This document shows positions 51,347 to 61,100 of a stretch of 64,000 nt of DNA, in pieces; position 1 is the stretch's first letter; every line of letters begins with the position of its first letter. The notes beneath the pieces are model-generated. The model saw nothing but the letters and a program-made list of their open reading frames with translations. It did no database searches and had not been told where the DNA came from. The DNA is taken from assembly GCA_964347975.1 (NCBI GenBank), contig CAYGAY010000011.1, positions 21,030 through 85,029 of the forward strand. Direction: 5' to 3'. This DNA comes from Bin87 sp964347975. Lineage in GTDB: Bacteria; Chloroflexota; Dehalococcoidia; Lucifugimonadales; UBA3495. Position numbers and translations under genes: made by a program.

Positions 51347-53030
51347 TCAGGCGGCCTTGCGGAGCTGGTCCGGGTTGGCCAGCAGGGCTTGGAACCGGGC
51401 GTCGTCGATTATCTTCACGTCCAGTTGCCGGGCCTTCGTCAGCTTGCTGCCGGGCTTCTCGCCGACGATCAGGTAGTTGGTGCGCTCGGACACCGTGGAG
51501 CCGGTCCTGCCGCCCAGGCTCCGGATGGCCGCCTCGGCTTCCACCCGGGAGTAACCGAGCAGCTTGCCGGTGACGACGAAATCAAGTCCGTCCCAGGGTC
51601 GGGGTGGGGGTGCGGCGGCTTCGGGGGTGTCGATGCTGACCAGGCCGGCGTCGACCAGGGCCTAGCACCAGCGCTCGCCCAGACCGTCTATGTCCATGGC
51701 CCGCTTGCTGACGAAGTGTCTCAGGGCCTCGGGCAGGCGGGACGGGCAGCTGTGGTTGACGCACCAGTGGGCGGCCGCGTCGTCTTCTTGGTCGACCGGC
51801 TCAGCGCAGGCCGGGCAGCGGTCGGGCATGGTCCACACGGGGTTGGCTCGGTTTGGGGCGGCGTCGATGGGAGCTAGGACTTGGGGTATCACGTCGCCGG
51901 CCCGTTCTATGGTCACCAAGTCGCCGGGGCGGAGGTTGCGTCGGGCCACGTAGTCGGCGTTGTGCAGGGAAGCGTGTCTTGCGACAACTCCGCCCACGGC
52001 TGCCGAGGCCAGTTCCGCCACCGGCGTGAGCTTGCCGAACCGGCCGACGCTGACGCTGATGGCCTCCAGTCGGGTGGCGACGCGTTCCGACGGGAACTTC
52101 CAGGCGACGGCCCAGCGGGGCTCGTGTCCAGTGTTGCCCAGCGTCCGTTGCTGGGCCAGGTCGTCAACCTTGATCACGATGCCGTCGGCTTGGCAATCCC
52201 ACTGGTCCCGTTGCTCCAGCAATCTCTTGGTGGTAGGCGGCGACTTCCTCGGTGTCGTGGCAGACCCGGCGGTTGTTCTCCACGGGGATTCCGTAGTCGG
52301 ACAGAGCGTCCAGGCCGGCGGACTGGGAGGCCAGCGTTCCCGGGTGGCCGGCGGCGAGGGTATAGCCCCAGAAGCGGAGTTTCTTGCTGGCGGCGACCGC
52401 GGTGTCGTGCTGGCGGACTGCGCCGGCGCCGGCGCCGGCGTTGCGCGGGTTGGCGTAGGGGTCCAGGCCGGCGGCGATGCGTTCTTTGTTGACCCTCTGG
52501 AACTCGCTGACGGGCAGGTAAACTTCGCCTCTCACGTCCAGGTCGGCCGGGGCGTTGGCGCGCAGGACGTGGGGCAGTCCTCGAACAGTGCGGACGTTGC
52601 CGGTCACGTCCTCGCCGGTGTGCCCGTCGCCCCGGGTGACGGCGCGCACCAGTTCGTGGTTTCGGTATTCCAGCCGGCAGGCCAGCCCGTCTATCTTGAG
52701 CTCCGCAGTCATGGCGAAGCGGTCGTCGCGCAGCGCGGCGGCGGTGTGGCGATGCCACTCCGTGAAATCCTCCAGGCTGAAGGCGTTGCCCAGGCTCAGC
52801 ATGGGCTCGGGATGGACTACCGTTCCGAAGCCGGCGGCGGGTGCGCCGGGCACCCTTTGGGTGGGCGAGTTGGCGGCGGGCGGCTGTTCCTGCTGTTCTT
52901 CCAGCCGGCGGAGCCGTTCCAGCAGGGCGTCGTACTCGCCGTCGCTGACGGCGGGTTTCTGCTCCTCGTGATAGAGCCGGTCGTGGCGGCGATCTGCTCC
53001 TGTAGCTGCCGGATTTCAGCGGAGGTCTGG
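51347..53030 (-). pseudogene. ligA: NAD-dependent DNA ligase pseudogene
   Basis: On the minus strand the parts of LigA are in order. The Ia remnant is LYHEEQKPAVSDGEYDALLERL, after a shift near 53000. The adenylation domain has AELKIDGLACRLEYRN (the active Lys-Ile-Asp-Gly), DVRGEVYLP and NPRNAGAG. Another frame change near 52200 precedes the OB part (WQADGIVIKVDD-like, AVAWKFPSE) and the zinc finger CPAC...CVNHSC. IDGLGERWC-stop follows. The helix-hairpin-helix domain is missing and the BRCT domain resumes at PWDGLDFVVTGKLLGYSRVEAE. It cannot be functional, so an intact ligase must exist elsewhere. Confidence 0.88.
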
Positions 53031-53266
53031 CGATCCGGCGACGGAGAGTCCTATGCCCTAGTGGACGACTGGCCCTTGGCCGCGGGACGTTGGTCCGACC
53101 TGGAGGAGGCACTGGCCCGGCGCGAGGGTGGGGGTTCATCTCTGGCTGACGCGGACGATTTTCAAAGGGTCTATGCGGACTTGCCGGCGACCTCTTGCTT
53201 CCAATGCAAAGCCCTGTCGGCATGGACCGGGCGGTGATGTTGCGGGGCGGTCCGGGCTGGGCTGGT

Positions 53267-54052
53267 TCAGAGGTCTGTGTTGGAGAGTCGGGCTTCCAGT
53301 TCCCGGATGCGGGCCTCGGCTTCGGCGGTGCGGGCTTCGGCGGCGACACGGGCTTCGTGCTCGCTATCGGCGCGGGCCCGCTCGTTGTCAGCCCGGTTGC
53401 GGGCGTCGTTCGCACGGGCTTCGGCAGCGAGACGGGCTATGCGTTCGCTCTCAAAGGTGGCGATGTGCATTCCGGTCTTCGGGTCGTAGCAACTCAACTG
53501 GCCGTCTTCCCATCGCCAGTCCACGTTCAATGCCGCGCTGTGTCCCTCCAACACTCCGCCGGTCAGCTCGGCAATGTCTATCCGCTCATACCGGCCGTTC
53601 ACCAGCCGGTCGCCGGCCAGTCTGGCGCCGTGAAACTCTCCGGTGGCGTCGAACCGCCAATACTCCGGTATCAGCAGCCTCTCGTAGAACTCGCGCTTCG
53701 CTCCAACGTCGATGTGGCCCGTAGCCGGCGAGGCTATCTCGAGGACCAGGTCTGGCGGCTTGCCCTGCTCTGAGATGACGTAGCCGTTGGCGCCACGGTA
53801 GGCGGCGGGGTTCACTCGGAAGGCCACCAGCAGGTCGGGATACCTCATCTCGTCGCCACGCCGGGCGGTGATGTACTTCTCGCCGGATACGATGGTGCTA
53901 TCGGGGTTGCCCAGGAACTGCTTCAGATGGTGTTGGAGGCCGGTTTCGCTGAGGTGCTCGGCGGATGTCATGTCGTCGGGTTCGCGTTCCGGTGGGTCGG
54001 GTAGCCGGAAACGGCTTGGGGATTGGGTGATTTTGGCGTCGGCGGTGGTCAT
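53267..54052 (-). CDS. Uma2-family nuclease-like protein with coiled-coil tail (copy 1)
   Basis: This 261-residue protein starts at an ATG preceded by AGAGGTT. The Uma2 core has RYPDLLVAFR, PDLVLEIASPATGHIDVGAK, IPEYWRFDATG and a C-terminal LSCYDPKTGMHIATFESERI. The tail is a long Ala/Arg/Glu coiled coil ending IRELEARL. The first about 210 residues are the same as in the copy at 54614-55336 except for one Met/Leu; the tails differ. Both genes lie in a 1.28-kb tandem duplication. Confidence 0.87.
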   Translation of the reverse strand: MTTADAKITQSPSRFRLPDPPEREPDDMTSAEHLSETGLQHHLKQFLGNPDSTIVSGEKYITARRGDEMRYPDLLVAFRVNPAAYRGANGYVISEQGKPPDLVLEIASPATGHIDVGAKREFYERLLIPEYWRFDATGEFHGARLAGDRLVNGRYERIDIAELTGGVLEGHSAALNVDWRWEDGQLSCYDPKTGMHIATFESERIARLAAEARANDARNRADNERARADSEHEARVAAEARTAEAEARIRELEARLSNTDL

Positions 54053-54156
54053 GCTGAACCTCTGTGGGCTTAGCGCGGATGGGTGGGTCGTTACCGGATG
54101 GATGATGGCCGGATTATACCGGTGTATTCTTCGGCCCAGGTAGGGCTTGATCCGGT

Positions 54157-54298
54157 TCAGGTGATTGCTGCCAACCGCCGTGGTTTTCTGGATTGCCGGT
54201 GTTGCTCGGCGCAGTCGGGACAAGGGGTTTGGCCTCTGGGCGCGACGTTTGGGCAGTCCCGGCAGAGGCCGAGTTCCTTGCGCCGTTGTTGTCAGCAT
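54157..54298 (-). pseudogene. Small zinc-finger ORF, damaged copy
   Basis: It starts MLTT like the intact copy at 55442-55630, but an internal deletion shifts the frame, so the CxxC part is out of frame. The nucleotide sequence after the deletion is still nearly the same as in the intact copy. Confidence 0.7.
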
Positions 54299-54613
54299 AA
54301 GCTTCGCCCCCTGGTGGCACTCTTGCGCTTGTTGGCGATGAACCCCTTCTGGGTGGTCTGCTTGCCGACTTCGCGAACGTAGGCGGAAGCCACGTGGGAT
54401 ACATCGGCGACCAGCAAGGTAGGACAGACCGCCCCCGGAAAACGGTCACCCATCAGGGAAAGGTGGAAAGCGCCAAGCAAAACGCGATGCAGGACAGGGT
54501 TGATCCCCTCGAGTTCGTACGCCATCTGAAAATCCTGGGTTGGCGGTGGCAGTGTGGCGCCTTTGGTACGAGTGGGTGTTCGGTTGGTCGACCCTTAGGT
54601 TCCCAGAACCTTA

Positions 54614-55336
54614 TCAGGAGTCCTGGTGCAGAAGCCGCTGTTCCAGTTCGCGGATGCGGGCCTGGTCTCGGGCCCTGGCTTCGCGTTCGGCGCGGAGTTC
54701 GGCTTCGGCAGCGAGACGGGCTATGCGTTCGCTTTCAAAGGTGGCGATGTGCAGCCCGGTCTTCGGGTCGTAGCAACTCAACTGGCCGTCTTCCCATCGC
54801 CAGTCCACGTTCAATGCCGCGCTGTGTCCCTCCAACACTCCGCCGGTCAGCTCGGCAATGTCTATCCGCTCATACCGGCCGTTCACCAGCCGGTCGCCGG
54901 CCAGTCTGGCGCCGTGAAACTCTCCGGTGGCGTCGAACCGCCAATACTCCGGTATCAGCAGCCTCTCGTAGAACTCGCGCTTCGCTCCAACGTCGATGTG
55001 GCCCGTAGCCGGCGAGGCTATCTCGAGGACCAGGTCTGGCGGCTTGCCCTGCTCTGAGATGACGTAGCCGTTGGCGCCACGGTAGGCGGCGGGGTTCACT
55101 CGGAAGGCCACCAGCAGGTCGGGATACCTCATCTCGTCGCCACGCCGGGCGGTGATGTACTTCTCGCCGGATACGATGGTGCTATCGGGGTTGCCCAGGA
55201 ACTGCTTCAGATGGTGTTGGAGGCCGGTTTCGCTGAGGTGCTCGGCGGATGTCATGTCGTCGGGTTCGCGTTCCGGTGGGTCGGGTAGCCGGAAACGGCT
55301 TGGGGATTGGGTGATTTTGGCGTCGGCGGTGGTCAT
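54614..55336 (-). CDS. Uma2-family nuclease-like protein with coiled-coil tail (copy 2)
   Basis: This 240-residue protein is the second member of the duplicated pair, with the same start context (ATG after AGAGGTT) and the same Uma2 core. The tail is shorter (ELRAEREARARDQARIRELE) and ends RLLHQDS. Nearly all differences between the two proteins are in this heptad-like tail, which suggests that repeats in the tail slip or recombine. The intact small zinc-finger gene lies 105 bp upstream on the same strand. Confidence 0.87.
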   Translation of the reverse strand: MTTADAKITQSPSRFRLPDPPEREPDDMTSAEHLSETGLQHHLKQFLGNPDSTIVSGEKYITARRGDEMRYPDLLVAFRVNPAAYRGANGYVISEQGKPPDLVLEIASPATGHIDVGAKREFYERLLIPEYWRFDATGEFHGARLAGDRLVNGRYERIDIAELTGGVLEGHSAALNVDWRWEDGQLSCYDPKTGLHIATFESERIARLAAEAELRAEREARARDQARIRELEQRLLHQDS

Positions 55337-55441
55337 GCTGAACCTCTGTGGGCTTAGCGTGGATGGGTGGGTCGTTACCAGATGGATGATGAGCCGGATT
55401 ATACCGGTGTATTCTTCGGTCCAGATAGGGCTTGATCCGGT

Positions 55442-55630
55442 TCAGGTGATTGCTGCCAAGCGTCGTGGTTCCCTTGATTGCCGGTGCTGCTCGGCGCAGT
55501 CGGGACAAGGGGTTTGGCCTTCGGTCGCGACGTTTGGGCAGTCCCGGCAGAGGCCGAGTTCCTTACGCCGTTGGCGTTCCCCGGCGGCGCGTACCCGCCT
55601 GCGTTCTCGCTTCTGCTCGGTTGTCAGCAT
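55442..55630 (-). CDS. Small basic zinc-finger protein
   Basis: This 62-residue protein has a highly basic N half (EQKRERRRVRAAGERQRRKE) and a CRDC...CPDC zinc-binding pair. It resembles the short Cys-pair ORFs often placed beside Uma2 or transposon genes, but I cannot name a family. It is present in two copies in the 1.28-kb duplication, only this one intact. A role with the Uma2 gene is inferred from position alone. Confidence 0.5.
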   Translation of the reverse strand: MLTTEQKRERRRVRAAGERQRRKELGLCRDCPNVATEGQTPCPDCAEQHRQSREPRRLAAIT

Positions 55631-56188
55631 AAGCTTCGCCCCCGGGTGGCGCTCTTGCGCTTGTTGGCGATGAACACCTTCTGGGTGGTCTGCTTGCCGA
55701 CTTCGCGATTGCTGGATTTGATATTGCCAGCGTTGGGCGGCACGGGGAGAAGAAAACGTGATGGAGCATACTGCCCACTGTCCGCGTGTGCGGGTCAAAC
55801 CCAGACGGATACGAGGGACCGATGACTGTTGACGGTACATCCCTGTACTTACGGGGGGAAGCCCTCGGAACTGTGCAACCGCTCTAATCGTGGCTTTTCT
55901 GGGCCTCGAACTCGGTTTCAATGCGCCCGGCTGTACGCTGTAACGGTAGGTGTGCGGCCCCTGTCTGCCCTTTGGCCGCTGGGAGACTATAACAGCGTTT
56001 TCAGGTTTTTCCACTTCCATACCACCACCTCACCGGCTCCGTTCAGAGGTGTCGGAAAGTGGCCTCTCTTCCGCAACTGGAAGCACTTTTTACCCAATTC
56101 TCTGGCCATCCTGAGCTCTCGCCTAACGCCCTTTGCTTGGTGGGTATGATCGCCAAAATTGCAGTGATGCCGCGTCTCCTTGAAGGGC
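55631..56188. other. Region without a supported gene
   Basis: It contains the end of the tandem duplication (to 55711) and then unique sequence. Minus-strand frames are open but read as low-complexity basic sequence. I see no ribosome site, repeat or terminator worth naming. Confidence 0.3.
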
Positions 56189-56380
56189 CTACCCTAGAAA
56201 AGCGATTAGACTGGAGCTCACCGTCAGGAAGAAGACATTGGCCGATTGGCGTCTTTGACTGACTCGGTCGGCCATCTCGACGCTGAGCTTGTACTGCTCC
56301 AGTGCATGGGAGTAGTACTCCGGTGGGTAATCCATCTGGTCGTTCCCAACCAGGCGGGTGTTCAGTTCTTCCCCTGTCAA
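56189..56380 (-). pseudogene. RipA-family octameric membrane protein, N-terminal fragment
   Basis: The 63 codons contain YYSHALEQYKLSVEMADRVS followed by QRRQSANVFFLTVSSSLIAFLG. This matches the start of RipA-like membrane proteins up to their first membrane helix, then stops at TAG. The following sequence shows no second helix in any frame, so only the N terminus survives. The start is probably the TTG at 56380. Confidence 0.55.
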
Positions 56381-56583
56381 ACCATTGCCTTGTTACACGG
56401 CCCGGTGCATGGATGCTGTCTGCCGTTAGTTCAGGACGGATACATCAGACCGGCCGCTGGCGAGCAGCGTCTACAAGGCACGCTCATCATTTCGCCTACC
56501 GGCTCCGGGAAGTTGCGCACGAAGTACCGGATTGCAGCGTTCCGTCCAATCCTTCGGTGTAAACCCACTGTGGCGCTGTAGGT

Positions 56584-57069
56584 TCAGGCAAGCAGGTCTT
56601 CGACCTTCACTGCCAGTGTGCGATCGATGTTGGATAAGGTGTCAAACCGGGGACTCTGCTCACCCTTCTCGATGCGAACCAGTGTGACCCGCCCAATTGC
56701 CGAACGTCCTGCCAATTCCTCTTGGGTCAATCCCGCTCGCTTCCTGGCGCTGCGGATGCGCCGGCCTAAGCTCTGGCGGCCTTGCCTTGCGATGGCTTCT
56801 ACCCGCGGCCGGTACGATTCGTCGCAGTAGTGGCGGGCAAAGTCCCAAGGTATCTCAATGTTCTCCCCCTCGGCCATATGCACCACAATTTCGTAGGGAT
56901 TGGGCAACTCCAAGCCGGCGATGCCTCCTCCCTCCGCGACCTCGGGCAGGTCCCGGAAGGGGATCAGACCCGTGCCGCCGTCCGCAAAGGTCAGCGCGAT
57001 TCCTTCGTCCATTGAAGCCGCAGTCAGCATCATCCGGTCGGCATTCTTTACCAACACTGCTTCTATCAC
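56584..57069 (-). CDS. DUF2442 domain fused to XRE-type HTH (antitoxin-like)
   Basis: In this 161-residue protein the first about 75 residues are DUF2442-like (DEGIALTFADGGTGLIPFRDLPEV...GLELPNPYEIVV). The rest is an XRE/Cro HTH (RIRSARKRAGLTQEELAGRS...VTLVRIEKGEQSPRFDTLSNI). Its GTG start directly follows the stop of the DUF4160 gene, with AGGAGATAG as ribosome site. DUF4160-DUF2442 gene pairs are thought to be toxin-antitoxin-like. The HTH suggests autorepression. Confidence 0.75.
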   Translation of the reverse strand: MIEAVLVKNADRMMLTAASMDEGIALTFADGGTGLIPFRDLPEVAEGGGIAGLELPNPYEIVVHMAEGENIEIPWDFARHYCDESYRPRVEAIARQGRQSLGRRIRSARKRAGLTQEELAGRSAIGRVTLVRIEKGEQSPRFDTLSNIDRTLAVKVEDLLA

Positions 57070-57297
57070 CTATCTCCTGTGTATCCGGTCCCAGGCGCTT
57101 CTGATTGCCGCGGCGTGCTTGGCGTATGTCTGCAAGATGTCTCGATAATTTCCCGGCGGCGGCTCATCCATGTAGCTGCCACCGTTCAACTCGATGCGGC
57201 ACACATCCTCGTTGCCTACCCAGATATGAACGTGAGGCGGTTCAAACGCATACTCCCTGGTGTTGACGATGAAGCGGAACTGTCCCCCTGTTGCCAC
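57070..57297 (-). CDS. DUF4160 domain protein (toxin-like partner)
   Basis: This 75-residue protein contains FRFIVNTREYAFEPPHVHIWVGNEDV, the DUF4160 signature with PPHVH, then ANNYRDI-like GNYRDILQTYAKH. The start is a GTG and the stop is immediately followed by the DUF2442-HTH gene. The function is unproven; the pairing is typical of small two-gene modules. Confidence 0.75.
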   Translation of the reverse strand: MATGGQFRFIVNTREYAFEPPHVHIWVGNEDVCRIELNGGSYMDEPPPGNYRDILQTYAKHAAAIRSAWDRIHRR

Positions 57298-57379
57298 CGT
57301 GGGCGTTGCTCACCTCATAGCCACCTAAAGCTGGCAACTGTCTGTTATTGCATCATGTAATGATACATCAGGTCGCGTT

Positions 57380-57622
57380 TCAATCCTCACCCGGGTGCGC
57401 GCCAAGATTTAGGCAGGACTGGGTTGGGGATGAGGGGAGGGGCCAGATGGCGTCCCCGCGACCACTGAGCAAGTGGGTTCGCAAATTGAGCGCTGCCTGA
57501 GCCCCGGCCTTGGTCCAACGCATCCCCGCCTGTTTGAGCCGCGCCGCGATTACCTGCTTGCCGGCGCTCTCCACCGTGCCGCTGCCCATGGGGTAGCTAG
57601 CCCCGAGCACGGAATTCAGCAT
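57380..57622 (-). pseudogene. ISKra4-family transposase C-terminal fragment
   Basis: The segment YPMGSGTVESAGKQVIAARLKQ followed by AGMRWTKAGAQAALNLR and HLLSGRGDAIW is the conserved C-terminal end of ISKra4-type transposases, including the ES/GSGTVES catalytic neighbourhood. The upstream part is missing: it is cut by the IS630 fragment around 57650. Confidence 0.75.
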
Positions 57623-57659
57623 AACGCATCCGGCGCCGGTTGGTCTCAAAGTAAGGGAC

Positions 57660-57990
57660 CTCCCTGGAACTGCAGGGCGGTGCGCCGGTTTGTGGAGGAC
57701 CGCTTCGGGTTGGCGCTGCGCCGCAGCAGTTGTTTGAACTACCGGCACCGGTTGGGGTTGGTGCTGAAGCGCCCGAAGAAACTGTTGCTCAAGGCCGACC
57801 CGGTGCGACGGGAAGCTTTCGTGTCAGAGTATGTCGCTTTGACCGCGGCGGCGCGACGGACGGGAGCCAAGGTATGCTTCGCCGACGCGGCCCACTTGCC
57901 AGCGGATGCTGATCTACGGGCCAAGTGGGCGCTGTAAGGCGAACCGGCTCTGATGGGATCCACCACCAGCCCGCGACGGGGTGAGGAGGC
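57660..57990 (+). pseudogene. IS630-family transposase fragment
   Basis: Plus-strand codons read AVRRFVEDRFGLALRRSSCL, YRHRLGLVLKRPKKLLLKAD and GAKVCFADAAHLPADADLRA. A TAA follows KWAL, and GEPAL..STTSPRRGEEA continues the family pattern past it. The catalytic Asp-Glu is changed to Asp-Ala. Both ends are missing. It is joined on the right to an inverted Fn3 fragment. Confidence 0.78.
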
Positions 57991-58072
57991 CGCGCCGCCG
58001 GCGTCGGGGGCTTCCCAGGAGATAGTCAGCCCGCCGGCGCCGACGGAGACGGGCAGCTGCCGAACCGTACCG
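57986..58072 (-). pseudogene. Fn3 domain fragment, inverted relative to the large secreted gene
   Basis: Minus-strand codons read KPGTVRQLPVSVGAGGLTIS followed by WEAPDAGGAAS. This is nearly the same as the Fn3 start in the 45690-50813 protein (KPGTVRNLSVSVGAGSMTIS). It is cut after about 30 codons by the IS630 fragment, so a mobile element probably landed in a related secreted-protein gene here. Confidence 0.75.
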
Positions 58073-58098
58073 GGTTTCCCAGTGGCCGTCAGCGCAAC

Positions 58099-58127
58099 GG
58101 GGAGGCATCATCATCCGATGCCTCCCC
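58099..58127. terminator. Hairpin downstream of the Calx-beta gene
   Basis: GGGGAGGCATC and GATGCCTCCCC form an 11-bp perfect stem around a 7-nt loop, 40 bp past the minus-strand stop. There is no T run, but its place and strength suit a terminator. Confidence 0.55.
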
Positions 58128-58166
58128 GCTGGCCGGCCCCCGGGGACCCGAACCGTCGTCCGATGT

Positions 58167-61100
58167 CTACCCGTCGGCCTGACTGGGACTCGATCCATCG
58201 TTGTCCAGCACGTCCACCCCGGCCGAACCCGCGCCCGGGGCCACCGTGTAGCCGTCCCCCAAACGCACCGTCACTGTCACGCGGCCGTCGGGCTCCTCCG
58301 TCGAGTCGTCCACGGTCGCAACCCGCAGCCGCGTCTCCGTCTCGTTCGCTCCGAATGCCGCAGTCGTCGGCGGGGCCACGGCCAGCACGCTCCCGGTCTC
58401 GCCCACCACCACTGTCACCGTCAGCGGCGACGACGCATCGCCCGTGCGCGAGAAAACAAACACTGCATCCTCACCCTCCGTGACCGCACCCGCCTCCGCT
58501 GCCACCGCCACGACCGGCAGATCGTTGTCGGTGATCGTGCCGGTGGCGGTGGCGTCGTCGATCCGCGCCGTCCCTACGTGGTAGAACCCATTACTGAGCG
58601 GTTCGTCCTCATGCCGGTCGGGGAGCGTCAACGTGAGCGTCACGGTCTCGTCCGGCTCGGCGATGTCATCGTCCACGACGTCAAGGGTGACGTTCTTCGA
58701 GGTATCGCCGGGGGCGAAGGTCACTGTGCCTGAGGTCGTGCCGGTGTAGTCCGCGGCCTGCGCCGTGCCCGGCGCGATGGCGTAATCGACGGTGACCGAC
58801 AACTCACTGGCCGGACTCAGGGTCAGCGCGAACACCAGATCGGCGTCCTCGGATGCCGCGGCATCGGCCACGCTGAGCGCCGGCCGGGGAGTGCCCGCCA
58901 CCCGCAGCGTCGCCTCGGACGGATCCCCCACCACATACCCGGAGGCATGGCCGTCGGGGGGAAGCAGGGTCAACTCCGCCGTTCGGTCGGCCTCGGTGAC
59001 GATGCCATCCACGAACTCCGGATCGCGCATCTCCAGGGTGGAACTCCCCTCTGGGAAGGTGCGGTATCCCTCCCGCAGGACGACGCCCTGACCCCGATAC
59101 ACGACCTGGTACCCGATGGTCAGAGCGATCGACAGATTCCCCCTCCGCCTCAGGGTGAACACGACCTCTCCGTTCTCAGTCTCCGTTGCCGATTCGACTG
59201 TCACGACCTGTTGGTCGTTGTCGGTGATCGTTCCCGTGGCGGCGCCGGCCCCGAGGTTCGCCGGCCCCGTGAGGTTGGCGAGGGTGAGGGTCACCGTCTC
59301 GTTCGGCTCAGCGGCCTCGTCGTCCACCAGATCCAGGGTGACGCCCTTGGAGGTCTCGCCCGGGGCGAAGGTTACGGAGCCCGAGGTGGCGCCGGTGTAG
59401 TCGGCGGCCTGCGCCGTGTCCGGCGTGATCTCGTAGTCGACAGTGACCTCCTGCGAACTGGCCGGATGCAGGGTCAGCGCGAACACCAGGTCGGCATCCT
59501 CCGAGGCCGAGGCGTCGGCAACGGTCAGTGTCGGTGTGTCGTCGTTGTCCTCCACCGTCACCGTGGCTACCGAGGGCGTGCCCAGGTCGTAGGCGCCACC
59601 ATCGGTGAGCGTCAGGGTCAGGGTGGAGTCGGGTTCGTCAGTGTTGTCGTCCTCGGTCGCCAGGCTCACCTTGACCGTGGTTGCATCGGCCGGGATGGTG
59701 GCCGAGGTGGGCGCGTCATTGATCAGCGCCGTGCCGCCGCCGGTTACGGAGAAGGTCACGGCCAGGGCCGCGCCGGTATCCTCGCTGGCCCGCGTCAGGG
59801 TGAACTCCACGTCCGCCCCCTCGGTCACGTTGCCGCCGGAGGTCACCGTCACCACCGGCAGGTCGTTGTCGTCCGGGGCGTCGTCGTTGTCCTGGACCGT
59901 CAGCGTGGCCGAGCGGTCGCTGCCCAGGTCGTAGGCGGCGCCGTCGCTCAGCGTCAGGGTCAGGGTGGCGTCGGGTTCGTCGGTGTTGTCGTCATCGGTC
60001 GCCAGGCTCACCGTGCCCGTGGTCTCGTTGGCCGGGATGGTCGCCGCGGTTGGCGCGTTACTGCTCAGCACTGCGTCACCGCCGGTCACCGTGAAGCTCA
60101 CCAAGAGGGCCGCGCCGGTATCCTCGCTGGCCCGCGTCAGAGTGAACTCCGCGCTTTCGCCCTCGGTCACGTCGTCGCCGGAGGACACCGTCACAGACGG
60201 CAGGTCGTTGTCGGTGATCGTTCCCGTGGCCGCACCGTCGGCGATGCTGGCCGTCCCGGTCAGGCCGGACAGGGTGAGGGTCACCGTCTCGTCCGGCTCG
60301 TCCGCCGTGTCGTCCACCAGATTGAGGGTGACGTCTTGCGAGGTCTCGCCGGGGGCGAAGGTTACGCTGCCCGCGGCGGCGCCGGTGTAGTCGGCGGCCT
60401 GCGCCGTGTCCGGCGTGATGGCGTAGTTGACCGTCACCCTTCCCGAACTGGCCGGGTCCAGGGTGATCTCGAACACCAGGTCGGCGTCCTCGGAGGCCGT
60501 GGCGTCGGCCGCGCTCAGCGCCGGCGTGCCGTCGTTGTCCTCTACCGTCAGCGTGGCCGCGCGGTCGCTGCCCAGGTCGTAGGCGGCGCCGTCGGTCAGC
60601 GTCAGGGTCAGCGTGGCGTCGGGTTCGTCGGTCTCGTCGTCCTCGGTGGCCAGGCTCACCGTGACCGTGGTCCCGTTGGCCGGGATGGTGGCCGAGGTTG
60701 GCGCGTCGTCGCTCAGCGCCGACCCAGGGTCGGTTACGGAGAAGGTTACGGTCAGGGCCGCGCCGGTATCCTCGCTGGCCCGCGTCAGGATGAACTCCGC
60801 GTCCGCGCCCTCGGTCACGTCGCCGCCGGAGGACACCGTCACCACCGGCCGGTCGTTGCCGCCTGGGGGCTCGACTGGGAGGTCGTTGTCGGTGATGGTG
60901 CCGGTGGCCGTGGCATCCGCGATCCGCGCCGTCCCCACGCGGTAGAACCCAGGACTGAGCTGGTTGTCCTCATGCCAGTCGGGGAGCGTCAGGGTGAGCG
61001 TCACGGTCTCGTCAGGCTCGGCGATGCCATCGTCCACGACGTCAAGGGTGACGTTCTTCGAGGTATCGCCGGGGGCGAAGGTTACGGAGCCCGAGGCGGC

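Larger units (their letters stand above)
53417..55711. repeat. Tandem duplication of about 1 kb (period 1284 bp) carrying Uma2 and a zinc-finger ORF
   Basis: Copy 1 spans about 53417-54378 and copy 2 about 54701-55711, offset by 1284 bp, with only scattered differences. Each contains a Uma2 gene preceded (on the minus strand) by the small zinc-finger ORF. Copy 1 has lost about 45 bp within the small ORF. The interval 54379-54613 is unique and holds no gene I can support. Confidence 0.88.

Noticed and set aside
50692..51573. A 293-codon plus-strand frame overlapping the end of the giant secreted gene
   Set aside because: Its first part is an out-of-frame reading of the Fn3 end and its last part runs antisense to the ligA pseudogene; only the middle is the detached cadherin-like fragment.
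2536..53415. Many long open frames antisense to real genes (for example opposite MmgE/PrpD, ilvD and the giant secreted gene)
   Set aside because: In GC-rich DNA the frame opposite a gene often stays open; these lack ribosome sites, have skewed Arg/Pro/Ala/Gly/His composition and no recognisable domains.
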